From: Clostridia bacterium
GTDB taxonomy: Bacteria > Bacillota > Clostridia > Oscillospirales > CAG-272
Direction of reading: 5' to 3'
Assembly: GCA_017483305.1 (NCBI GenBank)
Contig: JAFULC010000020.1
Location: forward strand, 1-64,000
DNA: 64,000 nt
The position numbers and the translations under genes are program-made. Below are positions 36,681-46,426 of this stretch, one piece after another. The notes under the pieces were generated by a model. That model saw nothing but the letters and a program-made list of their open reading frames with translations. It searched no databases and was not told the origin of the DNA. The first letter of the stretch is position 1; every line of letters starts with the position of its first letter.

Positions 36681-37124
36681 ATGGAGAAAAACAGAAAAAG
36701 GCTGATTGGACAATTTTTTCTGATGAACGCGGCGTTTGTTGCAATTGCCGTGGCTTTTGTGCTGATCGCGCTTTTGAAGCAAAGGGTCTATTTGCCGATT
36801 TTTGAGTGTGTCTCTTATAAATTTTTTCATTTATACTGCCCCTTGTGCGGCGGTACTCGCGCGATATTTTCTTTGCTTGGATTTGACTTGATCTCCGCGT
36901 TTAAATACAATCCCTTTTTGTTTTATCTCGCGTTTGCGGTCATTGTATACGACGTAAAGGCGTGTATTGGCGTTTTCAAGGGAAAGATTGATGCTTTTTT
37001 TGTGCCAAAGTGGCTTGTTTGGGTCACTTCGGTGCTGTTTGTGGTGTTTTTTGTCGGTCGGAACCTTATTATGATCGTTTGGGGGATCGACCCGATAGGC
37101 GATCTTGTTGGCTATTGGAGATAG
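36681..37124 (+). CDS. DUF2752 membrane protein
   Basis: Protein of 147 residues with about four membrane segments. The motif CPLCGGTRAIFSLL is the DUF2752 hallmark (CPxCGxTR). The function is unknown; family members may bind metal or assist type IV pilus or secretion systems, but nothing nearby supports a role. ATG at 36681 is used; an in-frame GTG at 36669 is possible. Confidence 0.8.
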   Translation: MEKNRKRLIGQFFLMNAAFVAIAVAFVLIALLKQRVYLPIFECVSYKFFHLYCPLCGGTRAIFSLLGFDLISAFKYNPFLFYLAFAVIVYDVKACIGVFKGKIDAFFVPKWLVWVTSVLFVVFFVGRNLIMIVWGIDPIGDLVGYWR

Positions 37125-37126
37125 CT

Positions 37127-37174
37127 TTAAAACAGCTTGTCCGTGAGTTTTTTTACTCGGGATGAGCCGTTTTT
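37127..37174 (+). terminator. Imperfect terminator after DUF2752 gene
   Basis: AAAACAGCTTGTCC...GAGT, T-rich loop, then ACTC...GAGCCGTTTT followed by T-runs. Confidence 0.55.
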
Positions 37175-37248
37175 TGTTTTTGTGCAAATTGCTTATTTTG
37201 ATAAAAAATCGGATTGGATTTTTCTTCGCTCGCTTCGGCAAAAAAGAG

Positions 37249-37277
37249 TTGACAAACCACCGAAAAAGTGATATCCT
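37249..37277 (+). promoter_or_regulatory. Promoter of the PHP gene
   Basis: TTGACA 37249-37254, 17-bp spacer, TATCCT 37272-37277. Confidence 0.65.
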
Positions 37278-37332
37278 ATAAAGGTAGACAGAGCGTGGCT
37301 CTGAAATTTCACTTTGAATCGGAGAAGACTTT

Positions 37333-38688
37333 ATGAAGCAGGAATTTTACGATTACGACGTGTATCCGAAGGTCTTTTTAGGAGATCGGGAAACCACCGT
37401 GACGGTGCAGCCCTTGGGAGTTAACTCCGAATTTGTCAAGGATAAGCAGTATACGGTTCAAATATACAAGGTCAATCAGTCCAACCCAAATATGTATCCT
37501 GAAAGAAGCGGACGCTCGGTATTGTCAGTCGCGCCCGATGTGGACGGTTGCATTCGTGCGAGTGCTTATTTTGAGGGCGAGGGTGAGTATTGCATAAATA
37601 TTTGCGACGGTGAGAGATGGGTGGTGTCCTTGTCGGTCTACTGCCTGCACGAAGATATGGCGGGTCGTATTCCGCTCAGGGGCGATCTGCATTTGCACAC
37701 CTGCCGATCCGACGGACACGACGATCCCGTCAACGTGATCGCAAGCTACCGCGGATACGGATACGATTTTACCGTTATTTCCGATCATTCCCGCTATTAT
37801 CCCTCGCTTGAGGCTATCCGCAGACACGGAGACGTGAGCGATCTTGTGATAATTCCCGGCGAGGAGGTGCATTTGCCCTTTAACGACGTGCATTACGTCA
37901 ATTTTGGCGGAACGTACAGTATTAACGCCTTGGTTGCAGGAAACCCTAATGAAGAAAAGGCGGGGGACGATATTTCATGGCGCAGTCTTGACGGAAACGC
38001 GCCCGATCCGATGTCCTATGACGAATTTAAGTCGATCATTTACGAGCGCGCCGAGAAGGTGCCGCTTGAGCACGAAAGCGAGCGGCTCAGCTACGCCGTG
38101 CTTGAATGGATATACGGACATATGCAGAAGAACGGCGGACTCGGAATTTTCCCACATCCCTATTGGCTTTGTCCGCTTATGCAGCTTCCCGAGGAATATA
38201 CCGAATTTATATACAAAAACAAGCCGTTTGACGCGTTTGAGGTCTTGGGCGGAGAGAATTATTTTGCTCACAACGGATTTCAGACCGCGCTTTACTACGA
38301 AATGAGACGGCAGGGCTACGATTACCCCGTGGTGGGCGCTACCGACAGTCACAATTGTGCTGCCGAGCACAATCGAAACGCTCTTATCTGCTCGACTATC
38401 GTTTTTGCGAAAGAAAACGAGCGCGAGAGTCTGATAGATGCGATCAAGAATAAATATTCGGTTGCGGTCGATACGATAAGCACAGAGTACCGTCTGGTCG
38501 GAGATTTCCGCTGGATACGCTACGGTTGCTTTTTGATGGAAAATTATTTCCCGATACACGATGAGGCTTGTCGCGCCGAGGGGTATTACCTGCGCCGCTA
38601 TTTTGCGGGCGATGAGCGCGCGGCAGAGGTGCTTCGCGCAATGAAGGGGCAGATCGCCGAGATGCAGAAAAAATATTTTGCCTTGTAA
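37333..38688 (+). CDS. PHP-domain metal-dependent phosphoesterase
   Basis: Protein of 451 residues, cytoplasmic. A beta-rich N-terminal domain of about 110 residues of unknown role is followed by a PHP domain with the metal-binding motifs GDLHLHTCRSDG (H120, H122), SDHS, GEEVH, FPHPYW and GATDSHN in the normal order. PHP enzymes hydrolyse phosphate esters with two or three metal ions; the substrate here is unknown. Own promoter; MgtE follows 79 bp later on the same strand. Confidence 0.88.
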   Translation: MKQEFYDYDVYPKVFLGDRETTVTVQPLGVNSEFVKDKQYTVQIYKVNQSNPNMYPERSGRSVLSVAPDVDGCIRASAYFEGEGEYCINICDGERWVVSLSVYCLHEDMAGRIPLRGDLHLHTCRSDGHDDPVNVIASYRGYGYDFTVISDHSRYYPSLEAIRRHGDVSDLVIIPGEEVHLPFNDVHYVNFGGTYSINALVAGNPNEEKAGDDISWRSLDGNAPDPMSYDEFKSIIYERAEKVPLEHESERLSYAVLEWIYGHMQKNGGLGIFPHPYWLCPLMQLPEEYTEFIYKNKPFDAFEVLGGENYFAHNGFQTALYYEMRRQGYDYPVVGATDSHNCAAEHNRNALICSTIVFAKENERESLIDAIKNKYSVAVDTISTEYRLVGDFRWIRYGCFLMENYFPIHDEACRAEGYYLRRYFAGDERAAEVLRAMKGQIAEMQKKYFAL

Positions 38689-38767
38689 GAATTTGATAGC
38701 TTGCGAATGAGTGATCCGACGCTCGCAAGGTTAAGTCAGGATCAAAAAACGCAAAGGAGGAAAAGAG

Positions 38768-40240
38768 ATGGCAGATTTCGACAAGGACCTTGACGAAAAG
38801 GTCGAGGATGAAGAAGAGAAATTCGAGGGTGCCGAGGAGCAACGTGAGGAAGAGATGGAAAGTCGCTTCGACGAGCTTAACGCATTGCTTGAGGACAGAC
38901 AGTTTTCCAAATTCTCTCAAGAGCTGAGCGAAATGAACCCCGTTGACGTTGCAGACTTCTTTTCCGAGCTTGACAATAAGAGGATCCCCGCGGTATTTAA
39001 GCTTTTGGGCAAGGACGTTGCCGCAGAGGTTTTTGCGGAGCTTGACACTGATATGCAGAAGTATATCATCGAGGCGATGACCGACCGTGAGATCACGCGA
39101 ATCATCGAGGAGCTCGCAATTGACGATGCGGCAGAGACGATCAGTGAGCTGCCTGCGAATATAGTCACAAGAATAATGAAAAACGTGACCTCCGAGACAC
39201 GAAAGGAGATCAACCGCTACCTTTCTTATCCCGAGGGCAGTGCGGGAAGCGAGATGACCGCAGAGTTTGTCGATCTGCGCGCTCACATGACCGTGGCTCA
39301 GGCGATCGAGCATATACGCAAAACGGGTGTTGACAAGGAGGCTGTCTACTACGCCTACGTTACCGATGCGCGCAGAGTTTTGCAGGGAACGGTATCCTTC
39401 AAGGATCTGCTTTTTGCCAAGAGTGATACGCTGATCAAGGATCTGATGACCGAGGATCCGATCTATGCGGCGACCGTAGACGACCGAGAATATGCGGCAG
39501 ACACCGTCGCTAAGTACGGTCTGCTTGCGCTTCCTATCGTTGACAAGGAAAATAGGCTCGTGGGTATTCTTACGGTAGACGACGCTATCGACGTCATTAA
39601 CGAGGAGGCTACCGAGGATATCGAGCTTATGGCAGGTATTACGCCTACCGATAAGCCTTACCTCAAGACCGGCGTTTTTGAGACCTGGAAAAAGCGTTTT
39701 CCGTGGTTGCTTATACTGATGATCGCGGCGGTATTCTCGAGTATGGTCATTACACACTACGAGTCTGCGATCGGCACTTACGCGATACTTGCGGCGTTCT
39801 TCCCGATGCTGATGAACACGGGCGGTAATGCGGGAAGTCAGTCGTCGGTTGCGATCATTCGTGCGCTCTCGCTTGACGAGATCTCGATGAAGAACTTTTT
39901 TAAGGTTCTCTGGAAGGAGTTCAGGGTCTCGTTGCTGTGTGCGGCTTGTCTTTCGATAGTTTGCTTTGCCAAAACCATGGCTATTGATTTCAAATTTCAG
40001 ACGCAGGAGATTCTTGCCAACGGATCGGTGCAGAACAATCTTGCCATTGCGGCGATAGTCAGCGTTACCGCGTTTTGTGCGGTAGTTATCGCGAAGGTCG
40101 TGGGAGTTATTTTCCCGATGGCCGCGAAGAAGGTTGGACTTGACCCTGCCGTTATGGCGTCGCCCTTTATTACGACCGTGGTCGACATCATCACGCTTGT
40201 GGTCTATTTTGCTATCGCGTCGCTTGCACTTGGAATATAA
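38768..40240 (+). CDS. mgtE: Magnesium transporter MgtE
   Basis: Protein of 490 residues. A strongly acidic leader (1-30), the MgtE N domain (about 40-160), two CBS domains (about 170-300) and five membrane helices (about 320-490) with the selectivity region PMLMNTGGNAGSQSS. The channel closes when cytoplasmic Mg is high. It begins after AAAGGAGG. A CTTGCGA/TCGCAAG hairpin lies in the 79-bp leader, with no recognisable M-box. Confidence 0.95.
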   Translation: MADFDKDLDEKVEDEEEKFEGAEEQREEEMESRFDELNALLEDRQFSKFSQELSEMNPVDVADFFSELDNKRIPAVFKLLGKDVAAEVFAELDTDMQKYIIEAMTDREITRIIEELAIDDAAETISELPANIVTRIMKNVTSETRKEINRYLSYPEGSAGSEMTAEFVDLRAHMTVAQAIEHIRKTGVDKEAVYYAYVTDARRVLQGTVSFKDLLFAKSDTLIKDLMTEDPIYAATVDDREYAADTVAKYGLLALPIVDKENRLVGILTVDDAIDVINEEATEDIELMAGITPTDKPYLKTGVFETWKKRFPWLLILMIAAVFSSMVITHYESAIGTYAILAAFFPMLMNTGGNAGSQSSVAIIRALSLDEISMKNFFKVLWKEFRVSLLCAACLSIVCFAKTMAIDFKFQTQEILANGSVQNNLAIAAIVSVTAFCAVVIAKVVGVIFPMAAKKVGLDPAVMASPFITTVVDIITLVVYFAIASLALGI

Positions 40241-40246
40241 TATAAA

Positions 40247-40275
40247 CGGGAGAAGGCGATCATCGCCCTCTCCCG
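40247..40275. terminator. Shared terminator of convergent mgtE and AGCS genes
   Basis: CGGGAGAAGGCGAT pairs with ATCGCCCTCTCCCG almost perfectly around one base. The stop codon of the minus-strand gene (40260-40262) sits inside it. Confidence 0.85.
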
Positions 40276-41612
40276 AAAAATTTGTCGGTCTCTTCGACTA
40301 CCTCGTCGGACATAAGGAAAAGGACGGTGAGATTTATTATCGTCATGATCCCGAGCGCGAGGTCGGCGGCGAGCCACGCGAGCTTGGGGGCGGTCAGCGC
40401 GCCGATGAAGATGAACAGGCAATATATGAGAATGTAGGCGACGGTGAAGGGTCGCTTTTTCGTTATATACAGTATGCTTTCCTTGCCGTAGTGCGCCCAG
40501 CAGATCATTGTCGCGAAGGCGAAGAGCAACACCGAGATCGTCATAAAATACTCCGACCAGCCTCCGAGCACGCTTGAGTAGGCTTTTATCGTCATCATCA
40601 TTGGGTTTTCTTTATAGAGAAGGATACTTTGCGAGCCGCCAAGGCTTGCGACGATGATAACGAGAGCGGTGAGGGTACAGAGCAGGATAGTATCTACAAA
40701 GACCTCAAATATTCCCCAAAAGCCCTGCTTGGCAGGACTGTCGGTCTCGGCGGCGGCGTGTGCCGTGGGGGCGGTGCCGCAGCCTGCCTCGTTGGACATA
40801 AGTCCTCGCATCGTGCCCGCTTTAAGCGCTCTTGAGATACCAAAGCCTGCTACACCGCCTGCGGCGCTCCGGAGGGTGAAGGCGCTGTTGAATATGGCGG
40901 CGAAGGCGTCGCCGATAAGCTCGCGGCGAGCGGCAAGGACGGCGAGCGAAAGGACGATGTATCCGAGGGTCATTATCGGGACGGTCTTCTCGGAAAACGA
41001 GCTTATCCATCTTGCGTTTCCCGATATTACTATAACACATAGCAGGGCGACTATAGCTCCGATTATCCACGGCTTGATATTCATCACGCCCTCGAAGGAG
41101 GTCGAAACGGCGTTTGATTGGATAACGCAGCCCATCGTTATGGCGTTGACGATGCAGAGCAGGGCGAAGACTGTCGCGAGGGTCTTTCCGAAGATCTTTT
41201 TGCCGTTTTTAGCGAAATGGTCATATATATAATATGACGCACCGCCGTGATGCTCGCCCGTGGCGGAGTCTGTCCTGCGGTGCTTGATGGCGAGCGTTAT
41301 CTCGGCATATTTGAGCACCATTGCCACGAGTGCGCTTATCCACATCCAAAAGACCGAGCCGAAGCCGCCGATTGCAATTGAGGAGGCGACTCCTGCGATA
41401 TTTCCCACTCCAAGCGTGCCTGCGAGAGCAAGCGTGACCGCGCGGAACGGGGAAATGCCGTCCTTTTTTTGCCGTTTGAGCATTGATCTTATGATCTTTA
41501 CGGGATGTCTTATATAAAAGAATTTCAGCCTGATGGAAAAATAAAGCCCCGAGAGGATGAGCAATATCGGTGTTATCAGGCTGATTATATTATCGTTTAA
41601 AAATTCGAGCAT
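40260..41612 (-). CDS. AGCS-family amino acid:cation symporter
   Basis: Polytopic membrane protein of 450 residues of the alanine/glycine:cation symporter family (AlsT/DagA type). The LAGTLGVGNIAGVASSIAIG motif near residue 70 and SNEAGCGTAPTAHAA near residue 270 are the family signatures. It imports small amino acids with Na or H. It converges on mgtE and ends in the same hairpin. GGAG precedes the ATG by 7 nt. Confidence 0.92.
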   Translation of the reverse strand: MLEFLNDNIISLITPILLILSGLYFSIRLKFFYIRHPVKIIRSMLKRQKKDGISPFRAVTLALAGTLGVGNIAGVASSIAIGGFGSVFWMWISALVAMVLKYAEITLAIKHRRTDSATGEHHGGASYYIYDHFAKNGKKIFGKTLATVFALLCIVNAITMGCVIQSNAVSTSFEGVMNIKPWIIGAIVALLCVIVISGNARWISSFSEKTVPIMTLGYIVLSLAVLAARRELIGDAFAAIFNSAFTLRSAAGGVAGFGISRALKAGTMRGLMSNEAGCGTAPTAHAAAETDSPAKQGFWGIFEVFVDTILLCTLTALVIIVASLGGSQSILLYKENPMMMTIKAYSSVLGGWSEYFMTISVLLFAFATMICWAHYGKESILYITKKRPFTVAYILIYCLFIFIGALTAPKLAWLAADLALGIMTIINLTVLFLMSDEVVEETDKFFGRGR

Positions 41613-41813
41613 ATCAGTCTCCGTTCCGTCGCTTGAGGCGGTATTTTCTGAGAAGGATCTTTTGCGCGTTTACGCACAAGCGTTTTCGACGCGAAAATAC
41701 ACGCTTTTTCCTGCCTCTACACAAATATATGAGGGAGAGTCGATTTTTAGAAGAAAGCTTTTTGTTACAAAGGAAAACTTTGTTAATAATATGTGAATTA
41801 TATGCCGAAGCTA

Positions 41814-41841
41814 TTGATTTTTGCCGTGATTGTGGTACAAT
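41814..41841 (+). promoter_or_regulatory. groESL promoter
   Basis: TTGATT 41814-41819, 16-bp spacer, TACAAT 41836-41841, placing the start of transcription just before or within CIRCE. Confidence 0.7.
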
Positions 41842-41851
41842 ATACTGTGGA

Positions 41852-41878
41852 TTAGCACTTGACACAAAGGAGTGCTAA
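41852..41878. promoter_or_regulatory. CIRCE operator (HrcA site)
   Basis: TTAGCACTT, 9-nt spacer, GAGTGCTAA; only the last base of the left arm departs from the consensus. HrcA bound here should repress groESL until heat shock. Confidence 0.95.
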
Positions 41879-41927
41879 ATTAATCAAGTATCAATATGCC
41901 AGGTGCATTTTTAAGGAGGATATTAAG

Positions 41928-42212
41928 ATGACACTTAAACCGTTATCCAACAGAGTTGTAATTAAATTCGCAGAGGCTGAGGAGAAGACTCAGTCCGGCA
42001 TTATTCTCACCGCTTCCGCTCAGGAAAAGCCCCAGATCGCAGAGATCGTTGCGGTTGGTCCCGGCAAGGTTGAGGACGGCAAGCTCGTTCCTATGTCGGT
42101 TAAGGTTGGCGAGCGTGTAATCGCAAGCAAGTACGCGGGAACTGTCGTTAAGATGGACGGCGTTGAATACACCGTGCTTTCCGAGGACGATATACTCGCG
42201 ATCGTTGAGTAA
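41928..42212 (+). CDS. groES: Co-chaperonin GroES
   Basis: Protein of 94 residues (LKPLSNRVVIKFAEAEEKTQSGIIL, mobile loop; KYAGTVVKMDGVEYTVL). It forms the heptameric lid of GroEL. The ATG at 41928 follows AAGGAGG; in-frame codons back to 41859 overlap the operator and are not translated. Confidence 0.97.
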   Translation: MTLKPLSNRVVIKFAEAEEKTQSGIILTASAQEKPQIAEIVAVGPGKVEDGKLVPMSVKVGERVIASKYAGTVVKMDGVEYTVLSEDDILAIVE

Positions 42213-42266
42213 TTTTACTTATTTTGGAGGTCAGCGCGAAAGCTGCTTCCATCTGATAGAAAGTTT

Positions 42267-43978
<1,712 letters not shown>

Positions 43979-43996
43979 GATATGGGATAAATGCAA

Positions 43997-44040
43997 GAGG
44001 GGGAAAGGAAACTTTTTGAAAAATGTTTCCTTTCCCCCTC
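43997..44040 (+). terminator. Terminator of groESL
   Basis: Perfect 16-bp stem 43997-44012 / 44025-44040 with a 12-nt loop, then a C/T-rich stretch. Confidence 0.75.
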
Positions 44041-44146
44041 CTGCACCTCCCCCTATCTTTCAAAAACTTTCTGTAAAAAGGGAAAGGTTTTTGGGTGGAG
44101 CTTGTCTGAAGCCGTGAGGTTTTTTGGAAAGATTTGTGTTTTGGAC

Positions 44147-44175
44147 TTGTAAAACGGCGGGATTTGTGGTAAAAT
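44147..44175 (+). promoter_or_regulatory. Promoter of the HAD gene
   Basis: TTGTAA 44147-44152, 17-bp spacer, TAAAAT 44170-44175. The -35 box is weak. Confidence 0.5.
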
Positions 44176-44201
44176 GGGGTATAAACATATTGGAGTTGGA
44201 T

Positions 44202-45023
44202 ATGGGAAAGTTTGATGGGGTGCTTATATGCACCGATCTTGACGGTACGCTGCTTCGATCGGATAGGTCGATCTCGCAGGAAAATCTTGATGCGATCGAA
44301 TATTTTAAGTCCGAGGGTGGATATTTTACATTTATTACGGGAAGAATGCCGTATTTTTCTAAAATGGTATATGATGCGGTCGGGGCTAATGCTCCCGTTG
44401 GATGCGTTAACGGCGGCGGTATTTACGATTACGAAAAGGGTGAGTATTTATGGCTGGCGACCTTGTCAGACAGTGTCATTGAGCTTGTGGAGCATGTTGA
44501 CAAAAACGTTGACGGCATTGGAATTAATCTTAACACACCGGACAAGGTTTATTTTTGTCGAGATAATGCGGCGACCGCGGAGTACAGAAAAGCCACGGGC
44601 ATTCCCAATCTCGTCGCTGACTACAAGGCGGTGGACGAGCCCTAGGCAAAGATCGTTTTTTGCGACGATAACAAAGAGCATATTTTGCGCGCTATTGAGC
44701 TTTTGAACGATCATCCGAAAGCAGATGAGTTTGATTTTGTGCGAACCGAGCGAACTCTTTACGAGGTCGTGCCCAAGGGAGTTAACAAGGGGGGTGCTTT
44801 GCCGCGACTTGCCGCCGCTTTGGGCATAGAAATGTCGAAGGTCGTGGCGATCGGGGATTACCACAATGATATTGCAATGCTTCGCGCGGCGGGCGTTGGC
44901 GTTGCTGTCGCAAATGCGGTCGATGAGATTAAGGCGGTGGCGGATTATATCACCGTGAGCAACGAGGAGCATGCGATCGCGAGGGTGATAGAGGAATTGG
45001 ATAGGGGTATATTGCTGCAATAA
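44202..45023 (+). pseudogene. Cof-type HAD phosphatase interrupted by in-frame TAG
   Basis: A Cof/IIB-type sugar-phosphate phosphatase of about 273 codons. Motif I is TDLDGTLL (D12, D14), the lysine motif VPKGVNKGG is present, and motif IV is AIGDYHNDIAMLRAAG. After residue 147 (VDEP) the frame hits TAG at 44643-44645, then continues in the same frame as AKIVFCDDNKEHIL without any frameshift. Family members often have Trp or Leu there (EPWAKI), so TGG to TAG is likely. The N-terminal half alone lacks motifs III and IV and should be inactive. It could be a recent nonsense mutation, a sequencing error or a read-through codon. Confidence 0.8.
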
Positions 45024-45047
45024 TATACGAATGCTTTCCTAAAACGG

Positions 45048-45076
45048 TTGACAATATCTTGGATATAAGATATACA
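45048..45076 (+). promoter_or_regulatory. Promoter of the LRR lipoprotein
   Basis: TTGACA 45048-45053, 17-bp spacer, TATACA 45071-45076. Confidence 0.7.
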
Positions 45077-45109
45077 AAATTTAATGTTTTTAATTTTTTG
45101 GAGGAAAAA

Positions 45110-46390
45110 ATGAAAAAGTTTAAAATACTTATTATATTAATTGCCGCAACTATACTTGTTTGCCTTGCCTCGTTGGTATCCTGCGGCATAATAGGCGGTG
45201 CCAAGGGAACTAAAGGTTTGGAGTATCATCTTTGGTCTGACGGAACTTATGCTGTTACGGTAGGAGATGCCGATTTTACGGATAAAATCGTTATTCCTTC
45301 AAAACACAAAGGAAAACCTGTCACTCGCATACCCGAAAAAGCATTCGAAAATTGCACAAGTCTTACGAGCATAACGATTCCTGCCAGCGTTACAATCATT
45401 GAAGCAAATGCTTTCTTGGGCTGTGATAAGCTGACGGATGTAGTCTTTGAAGGTAATAGCCAACTTATAAGTATTGGTGCTGGTGCGTTCAAGGGTTGCA
45501 CACGCCTCAAAAACATAACGATTCCCGACGGTGTAACAAGCATTGGTTCCGGTGCATTTTATCGTTGTGGCAATCTTGAGAAAATAGAATTTCCCGATGG
45601 ATTAAAAACAATTGGTAGCTACGCGTTCGAAAATTGTTCAAAGCTTAAGAGCGTAACAATTCCTGACAGTGTTAAGAGTGTAGGTGCCACTTGCTTTGAT
45701 AATTGTGACGGTTTAACAAGCGTTACTTTGTCCAATAACATGAAATACATCGGTGATTTTGCATTCTGCGACTGTGATAGGCTTACAAGCATCACTATTC
45801 CTGATAGCGTAACAAGCATTGGTTATAAGGCATTTTACGGCTGCAATGCCCTTGCGAATGTTGTCATTCCTGATAGTGTAACCAACATTGGTGAGTTGGC
45901 ATTCGGTTCATGTAAAAAACTTACAAATATTACTATTCCTGATAGTGTAACAAGTATTGGTGAGTCTGCATTCAGTCATTGTGAAAATCTTACGAGTGTT
46001 ACCATAGGAAACGGTGTAACCAGCATTGGTGAATATACATTCAGTAACTGTGAAAATCTTACGAGTATTACCATAGGAAACAGTGTAGCCGACATAGGAT
46101 ATAGGGTATTTACTAAATGTATAGGCCTTAAGAGCATTACTATTCCTGATAGCGTAACAAGTATTGGTGATGAAGCGTTTAACGGTTGCGAAAATCTTAC
46201 GAGTGTTACCATAGGAAACGGCATTACATTTATAGGTTTCAAAGCATTTTATCTTTGCGAAAAAATTACTGAAATAAGTTATAATGGCACTAAATCCCAG
46301 TGGGAGGGTGTCTCCAAAGAATATAACTGGAATTCCCATACTGGTGATTATACTATTTATTGTTTGGACGGAAAAATTGAAAAAAATTGA
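45110..46390 (+). CDS. BspA-like leucine-rich repeat lipoprotein
   Basis: Protein of 426 residues with a lipoprotein signal (lipobox SLVSC near residue 26). From about residue 70 to the end run some fourteen repeats of about 23 residues of the LRR_5/TpLRR type: VTSIGxxAFxxCxxLTSITIPDS. Such proteins are surface ligand-binding or adhesion proteins in gut bacteria. The DNA repeats of about 69 bp reflect the protein repeats. The ATG at 45110 follows GGAGG; upstream in-frame codons are non-coding. The gene is more AT-rich than its neighbours. Confidence 0.9.
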   Translation: MKKFKILIILIAATILVCLASLVSCGIIGGAKGTKGLEYHLWSDGTYAVTVGDADFTDKIVIPSKHKGKPVTRIPEKAFENCTSLTSITIPASVTIIEANAFLGCDKLTDVVFEGNSQLISIGAGAFKGCTRLKNITIPDGVTSIGSGAFYRCGNLEKIEFPDGLKTIGSYAFENCSKLKSVTIPDSVKSVGATCFDNCDGLTSVTLSNNMKYIGDFAFCDCDRLTSITIPDSVTSIGYKAFYGCNALANVVIPDSVTNIGELAFGSCKKLTNITIPDSVTSIGESAFSHCENLTSVTIGNGVTSIGEYTFSNCENLTSITIGNSVADIGYRVFTKCIGLKSITIPDSVTSIGDEAFNGCENLTSVTIGNGITFIGFKAFYLCEKITEISYNGTKSQWEGVSKEYNWNSHTGDYTIYCLDGKIEKN

Positions 46391-46397
46391 TATATAC

Positions 46398-46423
46398 AAA
46401 AGAGAGCCGAAAGGCTCGCTTTT
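46398..46423. terminator. Terminator between LRR gene and recG
   Basis: GAGCC-gaaa-GGCTC flanked by A- and T-runs, serving both convergent genes. Confidence 0.7.
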
Positions 46424-46426
46424 GGT

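Larger units (their letters stand above)
41613..41927. other. Divergent control region AGCS / groES
   Basis: 315 bp. The left 200 bp show no clear feature. The right part holds the groES promoter and CIRCE operator. Confidence 0.6.

Noticed and set aside
45330..46260. Regular repeats of about 69 bp resembling a repeat array
   Set aside because: They encode leucine-rich repeats in frame; there are no conserved direct repeats with unique spacers, so it is not a CRISPR array.
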